NCBI RefSeq assembly: GCF_000745835.1
Contig: NZ_JQKB01000011.1
Span: 62,001 to 126,000 of the forward strand
Source of the DNA: Belnapia moabensis DSM 16746
GTDB taxonomy: Bacteria > Pseudomonadota > Alphaproteobacteria > Acetobacterales > Acetobacteraceae
Length of the DNA stretch: 64,000 nucleotides
Direction: 5' to 3'
Part shown: positions 63,377-64,000 of the stretch, one piece after another
Layout: each line of letters starts with the position of its first letter
How positions within the stretch are numbered: the stretch's first letter is position 1
Position numbers and translations under genes: made by a program
The notes under the pieces: model-generated
Seen by the model: the letters and a program-made list of their open reading frames with translations, nothing else
The model's database searches: none
Told to the model about the DNA's origin: nothing

Positions 63377-64000
63377 CTAGCCGCGGTCCGGCGCGTTGAG
63401 CTGGCGCGGGGCGCCGAGCTGCTTCTGGCGGAGCGCGGAGAGCCGGTCCGACAGGGTGTTCGGCAGGGCGGGACGGCCGGAGGCGGCGGCCATGGCGGCG
63501 GCGATGTTCGGGTCGTCCTGTTCCGGGCGGCTCGGCTGCAGCAGCTTGGCCTTCGAGTTGGCGGCCTCGGCGGCGGCCAGGTTGCGCGCGGCGTTGTCCT
63601 GCATCGCCTTCAGCGCGACGGAGAGGCCGCTGGTGGCGCTGGAAAGGCCGGCGGCCTGGCGGGCGGCCTCGGCGCGGCGCTCGGCGACCTCGCGCTGCTG
63701 CTCGGCGCGGCCCATGTCGCGCTGGGCGCGGTTCAGCGCGTCGCGGGCGCCCTTCAGCTTCTGGCCGGCCTGGGCGTAGGTGTCCTCGAGCATGTGGAGG
63801 AACTGGGCGGCGTCGGCGGCATCCTGCCGCTCGCGGTCGATGTCGGGGGCCATCTGCTCGAGCATGCCGACCAGGGTGGCGAGGCTGCGCTCCAGCTCGG
63901 CCTTGCGGGTGGGGTCGGCCTCGGCCTGCATGCGCTGCTGGAGCTGCTCGGCGGCGGCCATGCGCTGCTGCGAGAGCTGGCTGATGGCATCGGCCTCGCG
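63377..64000 (-). CDS. Coiled-coil hypothetical protein (5' end beyond window)
   Basis: At least 207 residues; the frame stays open to the right edge, so the start is missing (M at 63961 is internal to READAISQLSQQR...). Heptad-rich Ala/Glu/Arg/Gln sequence (LERSLATLVGMLEQM; AQRDMGRAEQQREVAERRAEAARQ) predicts a long coiled coil, then a Pro/Asn/Arg-rich tail. No catalytic motif. Family not recognised. Confidence 0.72.
   Translation of the reverse strand, partial: READAISQLSQQRMAAAEQLQQRMQAEADPTRKAELERSLATLVGMLEQMAPDIDRERQDAADAAQFLHMLEDTYAQAGQKLKGARDALNRAQRDMGRAEQQREVAERRAEAARQAAGLSSATSGLSVALKAMQDNAARNLAAAEAANSKAKLLQPSRPEQDDPNIAAAMAAASGRPALPNTLSDRLSALRQKQLGAPRQLNAPDRG

Overview
This is a 64 kb stretch of a very GC-rich (about 70% by eye), densely packed chromosome from an alphaproteobacterium. 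A GcrA cell-cycle regulator, the aa3 oxidase gene order (ctaC-ctaD, ctaB-small TM gene-ctaG-ctaE-SURF1), divergent acnA/ccmAB and an AcpXL-type acyl carrier protein all point that way. The overall protein flavour suggests Acetobacteraceae/Rhodospirillales (Roseomonas-like), but that rank is inference. I see no rRNA, tRNA, CRISPR array, insertion sequence or prophage. No gene-free gap exceeds 300 bases; the two largest (45250-45540 and 60031-60321) are about 290 each. The window opens inside acnA and closes inside a coiled-coil gene.

Region by region. 1-4.9 kb: acnA (partial) divergent from ccmAB, then a SOUL-family lipoprotein converging on a MarR regulator. 5-12.5 kb: a leftward respiratory block, ctaC-ctaD then, behind an intrinsic terminator, ctaB-coxF-like-ctaG-ctaE-SURF1-M32 carboxypeptidase. 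12.6-14.4 kb: an ArsR/SmtB metal sensor divergent from an Nramp transporter, with an inverted repeat between them. 14.5-17.4 kb: LysR, cupin, SDR, lytic transglycosylase. 17.4-22.6 kb: methyltransferase plus ABC exporter, DMT transporter, gcrA, lrgAB. 22.6-28.9 kb: two tandem family-5 solute-binding proteins, a VOC protein, rph-rdgB and an AapJ-like binding protein. 29-32.8 kb: a TetR-regulated DevBCA-type exporter operon with a small secreted protein. 32.9-37 kb: lipid A core genes (lpxL-type acyltransferase, lpxK, waaA, DUF374 acyltransferase) and a small membrane protein. 37.1-41.9 kb: Tim44-like protein, pmbA, orphan CoxL-like molybdoenzyme. 42-48.3 kb: DadA-like oxidase, FMN reductase, sirtuin, DUF938 methyltransferase, thrC, M16 peptidase. 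48.4-51.9 kb: RbsBAC-type sugar ABC operon. 52-54 kb: a secreted unknown and an acyl-CoA dehydrogenase. 54-59.1 kb: a complete six-gene very-long-chain fatty acid (VLCFA) lipid A cluster. 59.3-64 kb: Crp/Fnr regulator, several small unknown genes, a lipoprotein, a Tat-signal SDR and the truncated coiled-coil gene.

Two themes stand out. First, outer-membrane lipid A: the window carries conventional late genes (LpxL-type, LpxK, WaaA) and a separate acpXL-fabZ-fabF2-fabF1-adh-lpxXL operon, known from Rhizobiales, that makes and attaches a C26-C28 secondary acyl chain; its second ketosynthase lacks the catalytic motifs and looks like a chain-length-factor partner. Second, regulator/transporter pairs with visible operators: an ArsR protein carrying a complete SmtB-type alpha-5 metal site facing an Nramp importer, and a TetR protein with a double palindrome in front of an exporter operon. 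Long open frames antisense to real genes are common here because of the base composition and were left out.
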